This document shows positions 42,676 through 51,969 of a DNA stretch of 64,000 nt, piece by piece. The position numbers and the translations under genes are program-made. The notes under the pieces are model-generated. The model had not been told where the DNA came from. It ran no database searches and saw only the letters and a list, made by a program, of their open reading frames with translations. The stretch is taken from the NCBI GenBank assembly GCA_002457215.1, contig NTJZ01000001.1, forward strand, positions 310,001 through 374,000. Reading direction: 5' to 3'. Position 1 is the first letter of the stretch. The number at the start of each line of letters is the position of its first letter. Source of the stretch: OM182 bacterium MED-G28. Its GTDB lineage: Bacteria; Pseudomonadota; Gammaproteobacteria; Pseudomonadales; Pseudohongiellaceae.

Positions 42676-42732
42676 GAGAAAAAAGCAAAAGAGGAGATAG
42701 CTGAAAAGAGTGAGCTGATATTTTTTTTACCA

Positions 42733-43626
42733 TCAAAATGAGGAAAAAACGCCAGTGGATAAATAACGGTCGCCGCGATCACAAATTATGACGACGATAG
42801 TCGCATTCTCGACTTGTTTGGATAACTGTAAGCCAGCATAAACACCACCACCAGAAGAAACACCACAAAATATGCCCTCTTCTTCTGCCAGGGCGCGCAT
42901 AGTGTCTTCTGCATCTTTCTGATCAATATCGATGACTTCATCGACGCAAGAACGATCAAAAATCTTTGGAAGGTATTCTTGAGGCCAGCGTCTGATGCCT
43001 GGAATACGAGAACCATCTTTAGGCTGTAAACCGATAATCTGGACAGCTGAGTTCTGTTCCTTAAGGTAGCGGGAAACTCCCATAATTGTGCCAGTAGTTC
43101 CCATAGAACTTATAAAGTGCGTAACTTCGCCTTTCGTATCGCGCCAGATTTCAGGACCCGTCCGCATGTAATGTGCATTTGGATTATCTTGATTAGCAAA
43201 TTGGTCTAACACTTTACCCTTACCCTGGTCTTGCATTCTCTGCGCGAGGTCTCGCGCACCTTCCATGCCCTGTTCTTCGGTTACCAGAATTAATTCTGCA
43301 CCGTAGGCAAGCATTGACGCTTTGCGCTCATCGCTAAGATTATCAGGCATGATGAGTGTCATCTTGTAGCCCTTGATAGCTGCTACCATTGCCAGGGCTA
43401 TTCCGGTATTACCACTTGTTGCTTCAATCAGGCTATCGCCTGGATTAATTTCTTCCCTCAATTCCGCTTGTTGGATCATACTGAGAGCAGGTCTGTCTTT
43501 TACCGAACCTGCAGGGTTATTGCCTTCCAGCTTCACTAGAACTTTATTGCTACTTTTCCCAGGAAGGCGCTGCAGGCGGACTAGTGGGGTATTCCCGATT
43601 AGACGGTCGATAGTTAAATAAGACAT
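42733..43626 (-). CDS. cysM: Cysteine synthase B
   Basis: CysM is a PLP enzyme making cysteine from O-acetylserine and sulfide or thiosulfate. The PLP-binding K43 lies in NNPAGSVKDRPA. The substrate loop EATSGNTGIALA and the phosphate-binding SSMGTTGTIMG loop follow. The 297-residue length and short C-terminus favour CysM over CysK. The cysM-rlmD pairing is seen in Pseudomonas. It is 110 bases downstream of recO, with neither pdxJ nor acpS between. Confidence 0.95.
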   Translation of the reverse strand: MSYLTIDRLIGNTPLVRLQRLPGKSSNKVLVKLEGNNPAGSVKDRPALSMIQQAELREEINPGDSLIEATSGNTGIALAMVAAIKGYKMTLIMPDNLSDERKASMLAYGAELILVTEEQGMEGARDLAQRMQDQGKGKVLDQFANQDNPNAHYMRTGPEIWRDTKGEVTHFISSMGTTGTIMGVSRYLKEQNSAVQIIGLQPKDGSRIPGIRRWPQEYLPKIFDRSCVDEVIDIDQKDAEDTMRALAEEEGIFCGVSSGGGVYAGLQLSKQVENATIVVIICDRGDRYLSTGVFSSF

Positions 43627-43737
43627 GTACGAACTGCAATCTTTGAGGTAGCCGCGAAAGCGATGAATTCTACACGGATTGGCAGGTGCTATAAAGCCGA
43701 CCTTGAGTTTTTGCCCCTATCAAAACTTTTCTAGCAG

Positions 43738-44457
43738 CTAACGATGACTTGTAAATAAGGAGCGGCTATTAAGTGGTTTTTCACCTAAATGAGTGGCAAG
43801 AGCAAGGCGTAATAAGCGCTTAGCGGCTTTTTCAGAAGACTTTTCATCCCATTCTAAATTCCGCAAAGAAATAAGATCAATTCCGCGAAAAATCCGCGAA
43901 TTTTTTTCTCCATCTTCAATCTTTTCTGTCAATTCAAACCCAACGTCAGGAGTGAAACGATAATGGCAATAGGCATCTATTGGTTGGTGGCTCTGACAAT
44001 CTTCTTCCAAATTAATGGCGTAGCCGAGTTCCGCTAATAAATTGAGCTCAAATTTACGCAATACTAATTCCATTTTTGTATTACCTCGAAGCGCTACCAA
44101 GGTTTCCTGATAGCTCTTATAGAGTGCTTTGTGTTCTTCATGATTATGCAGAAGGCGGCATAAGATTTCATTGAGATAAAGCCCGCTAAACAAACGCTCC
44201 CCTTGCAGTGGGATTGCGGCGTGACCTGGTTCGAGGGCACCTAATGTTTTTACTTCCCCCCTACCCGTGAAGGAGATTAACAGAGGGTGGAAAGGTTGTA
44301 ACAGTGATCGGTATTTCGATTTTTCTCGACGCGCCCCTTTAGCAACAGCGCGTACCCGGCCATAATCTAGCGTAAAAAAATCTACCAAAAGACTAGTATT
44401 CTGAAATGGCAAACTATGGAGTAAATAAGCAGGCTGAAGGTGTACGCGAACATCCAT
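43738..44457 (-). CDS. recO: DNA repair protein RecO
   Basis: RecO works with RecR and RecF to load RecA on SSB-coated gaps. The N-terminal OB fold includes LHSLPFQNTSLLVDFFT and GRVRAVAKGARREKSKYRSLLQPF, with the typical LGALEPG-like stretch. The helical C-terminus has YLNEILCRLL and FELNLLAELGYAINLEEDC. The length is 239 residues. It is 11 bases downstream of era, as usual in the lepA-lepB-rnc-era-recO operon. Confidence 0.95.
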   Translation of the reverse strand: MDVRVHLQPAYLLHSLPFQNTSLLVDFFTLDYGRVRAVAKGARREKSKYRSLLQPFHPLLISFTGRGEVKTLGALEPGHAAIPLQGERLFSGLYLNEILCRLLHNHEEHKALYKSYQETLVALRGNTKMELVLRKFELNLLAELGYAINLEEDCQSHQPIDAYCHYRFTPDVGFELTEKIEDGEKNSRIFRGIDLISLRNLEWDEKSSEKAAKRLLRLALATHLGEKPLNSRSLFTSHR

Positions 44458-44468
44458 AATAAGAGAGA

Positions 44469-45377
44469 TTAATCCAGGTAACCGAGGCTTTGCAGCGCAC
44501 GCTCGTCATCAGCCCAACCACTTTTAACCTTGACCCAAAGGTTAAGCATGACTTTAGTTTCGAATGCCTTTTCCATGTCTTCCCGTGCAGAACTACCGAT
44601 TCGCTTTAGCCGATCGCCGTCTTTGCCAACGAGTATTTTCTTTTGGCCAGATTTGTCTACCAATATTAGTCCATGAATATGCAATATCACCCCTTCTTGT
44701 TTAAAGTTTTCTATTTCCACGGTGACCTCATAAGGTAATTCATCACCGAGCTGTCTGGTTACTTTTTCTCGAATTAATTCAGCCGCCAGAAATCTTGAGC
44801 TTCTATCAGTTATTTGATCTTCAGGAAAAAGAAAATCGCCTTCAGGCAAATATCTCTTCACTAAGCTTTCGATACTATCGAGATTGTGACCACCCAAAGC
44901 GGAAACGGGAACAATTTCAGCGAATGCAAATCTTTTTGAAATTTTATCGATAAAAGGCAACAGTGACTCTTTATCTTTTACTAAATCTACTTTATTGACT
45001 AATAACAGCACAGGCACCTGTGTATGCCGTAGAAGCTCTAATACTTTTTCGTCGGCTTCGTTAAAATTAGTTTTATCAACCAAGAATAGGACAATATCCA
45101 CACTCTTTATTACCTGCGCTACGGTATCGTTCATTACCCGATTTAATTTTCTATACTCGGTAGCATGCAAACCTGGCGTATCAACAAATACACATTGATA
45201 TCGCTTACAACTGCTGATCCCAAGAATCCGGTGACGGGTCGTTTGAGGTTTGCGTGATGTAATACTAATTTTCTGACGCAGGAGATGATTCAATAAAGTT
45301 GACTTACCAACATTAGGCCTCCCAACTATAGCGATATAACCACAGAAAGTTCTAGATTCCGATGGAGAATTACTCAA
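44469..45377 (-). CDS. era: GTPase Era
   Basis: Era is a 16S rRNA-binding GTPase for 30S assembly. The G1 motif is GRPNVGKST (19-27), G3 is DTPGLH, and G4 is NKVD. A C-terminal KH domain follows (KKILVGKDGDRLKRIGS). The start is TTG, inside the rnc stop (TTGA), with no ATG before the GTPase domain; translation is probably coupled to rnc. The length is 302 residues. Confidence 0.97.
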   Translation of the reverse strand: MSNSPSESRTFCGYIAIVGRPNVGKSTLLNHLLRQKISITSRKPQTTRHRILGISSCKRYQCVFVDTPGLHATEYRKLNRVMNDTVAQVIKSVDIVLFLVDKTNFNEADEKVLELLRHTQVPVLLLVNKVDLVKDKESLLPFIDKISKRFAFAEIVPVSALGGHNLDSIESLVKRYLPEGDFLFPEDQITDRSSRFLAAELIREKVTRQLGDELPYEVTVEIENFKQEGVILHIHGLILVDKSGQKKILVGKDGDRLKRIGSSAREDMEKAFETKVMLNLWVKVKSGWADDERALQSLGYLD

Positions 45378-46054
45378 GTTAAAGCCTTGAGTTTAGTCAG
45401 CATGACATTTGCTGCCTGTTGCTCTGCATTACGTTTACTCGATCCTGTCCCTTTTTGCGGCTCCGTCATAACATCTACTCTGCATTCGACAAGGAAGTTT
45501 TGCTCATGGGCTTCTCCAGAAATTTCTAAAACACTGTAAAACGGCAAGCTCAATCCCTGCGCCTGCATCATTTCTTGCAACTTGGTTTTTGCATCTTTTT
45601 GTTGTTCCACGACAGATTCGGTTGCGATTCGATCTGCAATCCAATCTTCGATCAAAGATTTGCAGGAATTAATACCACCGTCCAAATAGATTGCTGCAAT
45701 TAGCGCTTCAATTGCATCCGCAAGAATCGAATCTCGGTTATCGCCACCACTTTTCTTTTCACCACTGCCAAGTTGAATAAAATTCTTAAGATCGATCTCC
45801 CGCGCGATTTCAGCAAGAGTGGTTTTATTCACTAACATCGCGCGCAAACGGCTAAGTTCACCTTCGTTTGCCTGAGGGAAAATTTCAAAAAGAATTTCAG
45901 CAACAATATAACCCAACAATGAATCTCCTAGAAATTCTAGCCTTTCATTATTTAATTTATTGGCGCTACGGTGGGTTAATGCGAGCCTAACTAAATCAGG
46001 GTCAGAAAACTTATGATTTAGAAGTTGTTGCAGCTTGTCGAGGTCTATCGCCAT
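45374..46054 (-). CDS. rnc: Ribonuclease III
   Basis: RNase III processes double-stranded RNA, including rRNA precursors. The signature NERLEFLGDSLLGYIVAE gives the catalytic residues E40 and D44, and DAIEALIAAIYLDGG supplies the C-terminal acidic pair. A double-stranded-RNA-binding domain occupies about 155-224. The length of 226 residues equals E. coli. It lies 82 bases after lepB and overlaps era. Confidence 0.98.
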   Translation of the reverse strand: MAIDLDKLQQLLNHKFSDPDLVRLALTHRSANKLNNERLEFLGDSLLGYIVAEILFEIFPQANEGELSRLRAMLVNKTTLAEIAREIDLKNFIQLGSGEKKSGGDNRDSILADAIEALIAAIYLDGGINSCKSLIEDWIADRIATESVVEQQKDAKTKLQEMMQAQGLSLPFYSVLEISGEAHEQNFLVECRVDVMTEPQKGTGSSKRNAEQQAANVMLTKLKALT

Positions 46055-46136
46055 CTAATAAAATTGTTCATCGAGCGTCTCGATGTTATCTAGATTAGTA
46101 ACAAGCTCTATTCGAATTTCAACAATTTCCATTCTG

Positions 46137-46976
46137 CTAATAAATCCATTGATTCCTAGAGAATGAAGGAAGGTTCAGGCCAGGTTCCTTGTGCATCCAG
46201 ATTGCGATGGCCTTGCCGACGATATCTTCCTCAGAGACAGTGCCCCAATCACGACTATCACTGCTATTGTTTCGGTTATCGCCCATCATAAAGTATTGGC
46301 CATTAGGAATTATCCAGTTGGTCCGGGTACGTCGTTGACCGAGTGCATCTATAAGCTGGATGGCATGCTCGATGCCACCAATTGTTTCGCTATAAAGAGT
46401 ACCCGGGAGATCTCCGATACTTGTATCAATTAGAATTTCTTTCTCAAATTCTGTGATGATTAATTCTCCATTGATGTAGAGGTTATTATCTTCGTAACGA
46501 ACAGTGTCGCCAGGCAAGCCAATAACTCGCTTAATGTAGTACTTGTTCTCATGAGGCGGGATAAAAACCATTACCTCACCCCTTTTAGGATCATCTATAT
46601 CCATAATCTTAGTACCGACTACAGGAAGGCGGACGCCATAAGCATATTTATTCACCAAGATAAAATCCCCTACTTCCAGCGTTGGGATCATCGAACCTGT
46701 CGGAATCTGGAATGGCTCTATGAGAAACGACCTTAGTACCAGTACAATAAGAAGCACCGGGAAGAAAGATTTGGCATACTCAATAACAAGTGGCTCTTCT
46801 CCCAACTCAGCCACTGCTTTGTTAATTTCTTCTTCACTTCGCCCTTTAGCTTGCGTGCGCAAATATTCCTCAATAGCCGCCAAACGATTATTCTTGTTTA
46901 ACAGGCTATCGAGAAGCCACAGCGCACCGCAAAAACTAACCAGGGAAACCAAAACTAATGCAAAATCGATATCCAT
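46137..46976 (-). CDS. lepB: Signal peptidase I
   Basis: LepB removes signal peptides from exported proteins at the inner membrane. Two N-terminal hydrophobic segments (about 5-24 and 70-87) precede the catalytic Ser95 in IPTGSMIPTL and Lys149 in YIKRVIGLPGD. GDNRNNSSDSRDWG is the conserved box D/E region. The 279-residue length is shorter than E. coli (324) but normal for Pseudomonas-like forms. lepA is nine bases upstream. Confidence 0.97.
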   Translation of the reverse strand: MDIDFALVLVSLVSFCGALWLLDSLLNKNNRLAAIEEYLRTQAKGRSEEEINKAVAELGEEPLVIEYAKSFFPVLLIVLVLRSFLIEPFQIPTGSMIPTLEVGDFILVNKYAYGVRLPVVGTKIMDIDDPKRGEVMVFIPPHENKYYIKRVIGLPGDTVRYEDNNLYINGELIITEFEKEILIDTSIGDLPGTLYSETIGGIEHAIQLIDALGQRRTRTNWIIPNGQYFMMGDNRNNSSDSRDWGTVSEEDIVGKAIAIWMHKEPGLNLPSFSRNQWIY

Positions 46977-46985
46977 CTAAACCCT

Positions 46986-48785
46986 TTAAGAGTCAACTTT
47001 AAGTACGGCAAGAAAAGCCTCTTGAGGCACTTCTACATTGCCAACCTTCTTCATCCGTTTCTTGCCCGCTTTTTGTTTTTCCAATAACTTTTTCTTCCGA
47101 GTAATATCTCCACCATAGCACTTTGCTGTGACGTTTTTTCGCAGTGCCTTTACGGTTTGGCGGGAAATTATCTGGCCACCGATGGCTGCTTGTATAGCCA
47201 CATCGTAAAGCTGACGTGGAATTAACTCTTTCATTTTTTCAGTAAGCAGTCTTCCCTTTGATAGTGCATGGTCGCGGTACACAATCAATGCTAAAGCATC
47301 TACTTTATCACCGTTAATCAGAATATCTAAACGCACCAGGTTTGATGGCTCAAATCTAATAAAATGGTAGTCCAAAGAGGCATAGCCGCGACTAACTGAT
47401 TTCAGCCGATCGAAAAAATCCAACACTACCTCATTCATTGGGATTTCATAATTCAAGGAGACCTGGCTTCCAATAAATAGCATATCTTTTTGTACGCCAC
47501 GTTTCTCAACACATAAAGTTATAACATTTCCCAGGTGCTCCTGAGGAACAAGAATGCTTGCTAGCACAATAGGTTCTCGCATTTCTTCAATATTAGTAAC
47601 TGGTGGCAAGCGTGAAGGACTCTCGACCTTTATCACTTCGCCATTTGAAAGCACTACTTCATATACAACTGTTGGTGCGGTAGTGATTAGCGATAAGTTA
47701 TATTCTCTTTCAAGCCTTTCTTGAATGATCTCCATGTGCAACATGCCGAGAAAACCACAACGAAAACCAAAACCCAAGGCATCTGAATTTTCTGGCTCAT
47801 AATATAATGAGGCATCGTTAAGGGTAAGTTTCGATAGAGCATCACGAAAATTTTCAAAGTCATCAGAAGACACTGGAAACAACCCAGCGTAAACCTGTGG
47901 TTGAATTTTGCGAAAACCATCTAACGAATCAACATTGGCTGTACTGGCAAGTGTAATCGTGTCGCCTACGGGCGCACCGAGAATTTCCTTAATCCCCGCG
48001 ACAACAAACCCCACTTCCCCCGCAGCCAAAGAATCCATTTCTTGCCTCTTGGGGGTAAATACGCCAACGCTGTCCACGACTTGAGCTTTGCCAATTGATT
48101 TCGCAATTATTTTGTCACCTTTTTTTAGTGTTCCTGCCATAACTCTAACAAGGGAAACCACGCCCAAATAATTATCAAACCAGGAATCAATAATTAGCGC
48201 CTGCAAATCATTCTTTCTTTCCCCAATCGGAGGGGGCACTTTGGCAATAATTTCTTCCAGAATTTCATGCACGCCCAAACCAGTTTTAGCACTCGCGCAC
48301 ACAGCTTCAGTGGCATCTAGGCCAATTATTTCCTCAATTTCTAGACGCACCCGATCGGGCTCGGCCTGTGGTAGGTCCATCTTGTTTAGCACGGGTATAA
48401 CTTCGAGGCCTTGCTCAATCGCGGTATAACAAGTAGCAACAGATTGGGCTTCAACACCCTGCCCAGCATCCACTACCAACAACGCACCTTCGCAAGCCGC
48501 CAGAGATCGCGACACCTCATAGGTGAAGTCGACATGGCCTGGAGTATCAATAAAATTAAGTTGATAACGTTTTCCATCTTTGGCTTTGTAATGCAAAGTA
48601 ACACTTTGAGCCTTGATGGTTATCCCTCGCTCCCGTTCAATATCGAGACTGTCAAGTATCTGCGCTTCCATCTCCCGATCACTCAAGCCACCACAAGTCT
48701 GAATAAAACGATCCGCAAGGGTAGATTTACCGTGATCAATATGGGCAATAATAGAAAAGTTTCGAATGTGACTTAAATCAGACAC
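46986..48785 (-). CDS. lepA: Elongation factor 4 (LepA)
   Basis: EF4 is a ribosome-associated GTPase acting in translation and initiation under stress. The G1 motif is AHIDHGKST (14-22), G3 is DTPGHVDF and G4 is NKMD. The C-terminal signature domain has [20 protein letters not shown] and the basic [19 protein letters not shown]. The 599-residue length is standard. The start codon is GTG, with GGAAAGG nearby. It leads the lepA-lepB-rnc-era-recO group. Confidence 0.98.
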   Translation of the reverse strand: MSDLSHIRNFSIIAHIDHGKSTLADRFIQTCGGLSDREMEAQILDSLDIERERGITIKAQSVTLHYKAKDGKRYQLNFIDTPGHVDFTYEVSRSLAACEGALLVVDAGQGVEAQSVATCYTAIEQGLEVIPVLNKMDLPQAEPDRVRLEIEEIIGLDATEAVCASAKTGLGVHEILEEIIAKVPPPIGERKNDLQALIIDSWFDNYLGVVSLVRVMAGTLKKGDKIIAKSIGKAQVVDSVGVFTPKRQEMDSLAAGEVGFVVAGIKEILGAPVGDTITLASTANVDSLDGFRKIQPQVYAGLFPVSSDDFENFRDALSKLTLNDASLYYEPENSDALGFGFRCGFLGMLHMEIIQERLEREYNLSLITTAPTVVYEVVLSNGEVIKVESPSRLPPVTNIEEMREPIVLASILVPQEHLGNVITLCVEKRGVQKDMLFIGSQVSLNYEIPMNEVVLDFFDRLKSVSRGYASLDYHFIRFEPSNLVRLDILINGDKVDALALIVYRDHALSKGRLLTEKMKELIPRQLYDVAIQAAIGGQIISRQTVKALRKNVTAKCYGGDITRKKKLLEKQKAGKKRMKKVGNVEVPQEAFLAVLKVDS

Positions 48786-48834
48786 GCGCCTTTCCAGGTA
48801 AGGTTAGAGAAAATCTAAGAATGAGCGAAGCTAA

Positions 48835-50256
48835 TTAAGGAGAAAGTTCCAAGGCCATCGTCGTGCCCTGGCCTTCGCGAATTATGCGAATTGGAACAAA
48901 TCCCGAGGCAGGTAATTGATTCGCGATTTCTTCAAATTGCTCTGTAGAAGTAATGTCTCGCCGATTCAGGGCTACGATTACATCACCTTCTACCAAGCCT
49001 GCTTCACGACCAGGTCCTTCTACAATTTCAGCAATTCTTACACCTGAAAGACCAGTAACCTGTTTAGTTTCTACACTGAGCTCGTTGACTTTGAAGCCTA
49101 GTGGATTTCCTCTATCTCGTGCCGGCTCAGGTGAAACTGTGGCGACAATATTGGTTGGCGAACTGCCAAGTTCAACTGTTCGAGTAATTAACTCACCATC
49201 GCGAAAGATCAATACTTCAGCTTTAGTACCTGGGCGGTACTGCCCAACATAAAAAGGCAAGTCTGTGTAGTACTCAATCTCGTGATCATTGAAATCTAGA
49301 ATAATATCTTCGTTGCGTATACCACTTATAGCCGCGGGAGATTCCGGTTGTACTTCATCAACAAAAGCACCCCTAGGTCTTTCCATACCAAAAATTTCAG
49401 CCAACGCATAATCTACTTCACGCATGCGAACGCCTAACAACCCTCGTTCCACGCGCCCATTCTCACGCAATTGAGTAACAACGTTTAAGGCAACATTACT
49501 TGGAATTGAAAAGGAAATTCCATTTGATCCACCGGTACTGCTTAGTATTTGTGAATTTATACCTACCACTTCACCATCGAGATTAAATAATGGTCCACCA
49601 GAGTTACCTTGATTAATCGCTACGTCAGTTTGAATAAATGACATGTAATTGTAAGAAGACCGGCCGGGAACAGAGCGGCCTTGTGCGCTAACTATTCCAG
49701 CAGCAGCTGAAAACTCTAAACCAAAAGGAGAACCTATTGCCAATACCCAGTCACCAACTCGCAATATATCTGAGTCACCAAACTCCACAAAAGGTAAATC
49801 ACCGGCACCTATTTTCAGAAGGGCTAAGTCAGATGGTTCGTCTAAACCGATTACCTCAGCATCGAAAACTCTGCGATCATTTAAGTGCACCTGGATTTCG
49901 TCAGCGCCAGCTACAACATGATTGTTGGTAATCACGTAACCATCCTCAGAGATTACGAAGCCAGAACCCACAGCACCGCGTTGACGCATTTCGGGGATTC
50001 CTTCAATGTCGAGATCCGGTTCTTGTCCTGGGTTGAGACGGCGCAACAAATCTTCCAATTCCTGATCCGCAACAGGTGATCGGGACCCAACGGAACGAGT
50101 TGTCGAGATCTCAACGATTGATGGCGCATTTTGCTCTACCAAATCAGCAAAATTCGGTAACTCAGCTGCACCTAAATAGGCGGTTCCCAGCAGAAAAACG
50201 CCACCAGCTGCTAGTGTAAGAAAGAATGTAAATCGATTCTGTAACAACAATCTCAT
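48835..50256 (-). CDS. mucD: Periplasmic serine protease, DegP/MucD type
   Basis: This is an HtrA-family periplasmic protease/chaperone for misfolded envelope proteins. An N-terminal signal peptide (about 1-30) precedes the trypsin-like domain with the triad H113 (TNNHVV), D143 (SDLALLKI) and S219 (GNSGGPL). Two PDZ domains lie at about 265-355 and 380-470. It follows rseA, so it belongs to the sigma-E region. In Pseudomonas it would be the fifth gene of algU-mucABCD, which is why I use mucD. The length is 473 residues. Confidence 0.94.
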   Translation of the reverse strand: MRLLLQNRFTFFLTLAAGGVFLLGTAYLGAAELPNFADLVEQNAPSIVEISTTRSVGSRSPVADQELEDLLRRLNPGQEPDLDIEGIPEMRQRGAVGSGFVISEDGYVITNNHVVAGADEIQVHLNDRRVFDAEVIGLDEPSDLALLKIGAGDLPFVEFGDSDILRVGDWVLAIGSPFGLEFSAAAGIVSAQGRSVPGRSSYNYMSFIQTDVAINQGNSGGPLFNLDGEVVGINSQILSSTGGSNGISFSIPSNVALNVVTQLRENGRVERGLLGVRMREVDYALAEIFGMERPRGAFVDEVQPESPAAISGIRNEDIILDFNDHEIEYYTDLPFYVGQYRPGTKAEVLIFRDGELITRTVELGSSPTNIVATVSPEPARDRGNPLGFKVNELSVETKQVTGLSGVRIAEIVEGPGREAGLVEGDVIVALNRRDITSTEQFEEIANQLPASGFVPIRIIREGQGTTMALELSP

Positions 50257-50461
50257 AAGTTGGTTCCGTTTAGTTGGGAGTAATCCTGCTCGTGTACCCA
50301 GTCTGACCGTTCTGCTTGTAGCACCTTAATACTTGTTTCAAAGAGAATAAGTGGAAAGCGTAACTTTACCATAGTGCAGGTTTAAACTCACAACCTGTAA
50401 TCATTGTGAATTCCTATCGTGGCAGGGTGCTAGGGGGTCTTGGTGCAGGTTATAGAAGAGA
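50257..50461 (-). other. Intergenic region where rseB/mucB would be expected
   Basis: Only 205 bases separate rseA from mucD, too few for RseB (about 310 residues) or MucC. I see no remnant of either on the minus strand. No clear terminator or sigma-E-type promoter was found here. A separate mucD promoter is possible but not assignable. Confidence 0.7.
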
Positions 50462-51031
50462 CTATTGCTGTTCTTCTCTAGTTTGAAGCTCATTGACCAG
50501 CCTATACAGAGGCGAGTCTTGGATGTGGTCCACATGAGGCGGTTCTGCCTCATCAATCTCAATTCGATTAATGTATTGCTGCAACAGCAGTTGGGCTTGG
50601 GGATCGACCTCAAAAGAGACATTCTCTGCAACTAAGCTTGACTTTGGAACTGATGACTGCAAAGAAGGCAATTGATCCTGATTGGCGAGTTCCGGCGTTG
50701 GCACTGAATTAAGATTAGATCGAACTGTAAACAAGAATACTGCGGCAACTGAAGCAGCAATCGCTATTTTCGTAAGGTTTTGCTGCCAACCGGGAAAGTG
50801 CTGGCGTTTTAAGGGAGCCTCCATAGCAATTTGCTGTTGAATGTTTTGGTTGAAATTGGCATTTACCGGCACAGCATTTTCATGGAGCAAAGCTTGCACC
50901 AAGCTATATCGCTCCCAAGACTCGGCTATCCCTGAATTTGTCCCATAGGATTTAAGCAATCGACGCAATTCAAGCTCGTCCGCTTCATTGTCTAACAGGG
51001 CAGACAACGTTTCCTTATCATTCTGACTCAT
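50462..51031 (-). CDS. rseA: Sigma-E anti-sigma factor RseA/MucA
   Basis: RseA is a single-pass membrane anti-sigma factor that holds RpoE. I start at MSQNDKETLSALLDNE because GAGGT lies just upstream; the longest frame begins 18 codons earlier with no support. The N-terminal cytoplasmic anti-sigma domain has LSALLDNEADELELRRLL and SWERYSLVQALL. A transmembrane helix (about 87-103) is followed by an 85-residue periplasmic tail. The length is 189 residues. Regulated proteolysis by a DegS-like protease and RseP is likely; no RseB is encoded next to it. Confidence 0.93.
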   Translation of the reverse strand: MSQNDKETLSALLDNEADELELRRLLKSYGTNSGIAESWERYSLVQALLHENAVPVNANFNQNIQQQIAMEAPLKRQHFPGWQQNLTKIAIAASVAAVFLFTVRSNLNSVPTPELANQDQLPSLQSSVPKSSLVAENVSFEVDPQAQLLLQQYINRIEIDEAEPPHVDHIQDSPLYRLVNELQTREEQQ

Positions 51032-51101
51032 GCTGTACCTCTTTCCAGCCACCCTACTGTCATAAACATTGGCAGCTTTGTGCAACTGTGAAATTTATTT
51101 A

Positions 51102-51671
51102 TCACAACAAATCTCGAATCTTTTTATCGATTGCTTCCCTGGCTCTAAAAATCCGAGATCTTACAGTCCCGACTGGGCAATCCATAACCTCAGTAATGTC
51201 TTCGTAACTCAACCCTGAAAATTCACGCAAAGTGAAAGCAGTGCGCAAATCTTCAGGTAAATCTTCTACAGCAGTGTTAATAGCCTGTTTTAATTTTTCC
51301 GTGGCCAAACTACCTTCAGGGTTTTCAATCTCCCTTAGCACGGTTCCTATTTCACTGACCTCAGCTTCGTCAACATCCAAGTCACTCGCCGGCGGCCTTC
51401 TGTTCCTGGATACCAAATGGTTTTTAGCCGTATTTACAGCTATTCGATAGAGCCAGGTATAAAACGCGCTGTCTCCACGAAACAAAGGTAGGGCTCTATA
51501 AGCCTTTATAAATGCCTCCTGGCAAACATCCTCCGCTTCCTGTGCATCATGTACAAATCGGCCGACCAGCGCTGCGACTCGGTGTTGGTACCTAAGAACG
51601 AGCATGTTAAACGCATTCTTGTCCCCAGCTAACACCCTATCAACTAAACGTTGATCAGTATCCTCTGCCAT
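51102..51671 (-). CDS. rpoE: RNA polymerase sigma-E factor RpoE/AlgU
   Basis: This ECF sigma factor drives the envelope-stress regulon. Region 2 contains FVHDAQEAEDVCQEAFIKAY and the -10-recognition FYTWLYRIAVNTAKNHL. Region 4 contains LPEDLRTAFTLREFSGLSYEDI and the helix-turn-helix CPVGTVRSRIFRAREA. The 189-residue length is close to E. coli RpoE. rseA follows after 70 bases, and nadB is divergent, the classical arrangement. A sigma-E-type promoter lies upstream. Confidence 0.97.
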   Translation of the reverse strand: MAEDTDQRLVDRVLAGDKNAFNMLVLRYQHRVAALVGRFVHDAQEAEDVCQEAFIKAYRALPLFRGDSAFYTWLYRIAVNTAKNHLVSRNRRPPASDLDVDEAEVSEIGTVLREIENPEGSLATEKLKQAINTAVEDLPEDLRTAFTLREFSGLSYEDITEVMDCPVGTVRSRIFRAREAIDKKIRDLL

Positions 51672-51969
51672 TCATTCCATCTCCGTTAACACTGATGCCT
51701 GTCTAACTTACTACCGGGAACAAATGAGCGAATCCTCTCAAATAGACAATTAGGCGAAGCAAAAGTTCTCAGATATTAAAAAAATATGTCACTATCTCAC
51801 AACAGTACCGCGTATCAGGCTTTAATCATGCAAGACTGAATTAGAAATTGGTGATAAAAACATCGTTTTTAACTACTGCTAACAACCAAACTGCATACCA
51901 TCCATACGGTATAAAGCCTTAATCTTGTCTTTAATTAATCCAATTAGTTTAATACTTCCAATAAGTTAA
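51672..51969. promoter_or_regulatory. Divergent rpoE/nadB intergenic region
   Basis: The 298 bases between rpoE (minus) and nadB (plus) contain the sigma-E-type promoter described separately. On the plus strand GGTATAAAGCC near 51908-51918 could be a -10 for nadB, but no good -35 was found. No open frame of note is present. Confidence 0.55.
51742..51768 (-). promoter_or_regulatory. Putative sigma-E-dependent promoter of rpoE
   Basis: On the minus strand GAACTT (51763-51768) is followed after 16 bases by TCTAT (51742-51746). This fits the ECF sigma-E/AlgU pattern GAACTT-N16/17-TCtgA. The predicted transcript would start about 65 bases upstream of the rpoE ATG and give positive autoregulation of rpoE-rseA. 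The -10 is an imperfect match. Confidence 0.7.

Noticed and set aside
48844..48849. GGAACTT on the minus strand near the end of mucD as a sigma-E -35
   Set aside because: No suitable TCnnA -10 occurs at 15-17 bases; the nearest candidate is 19 away.
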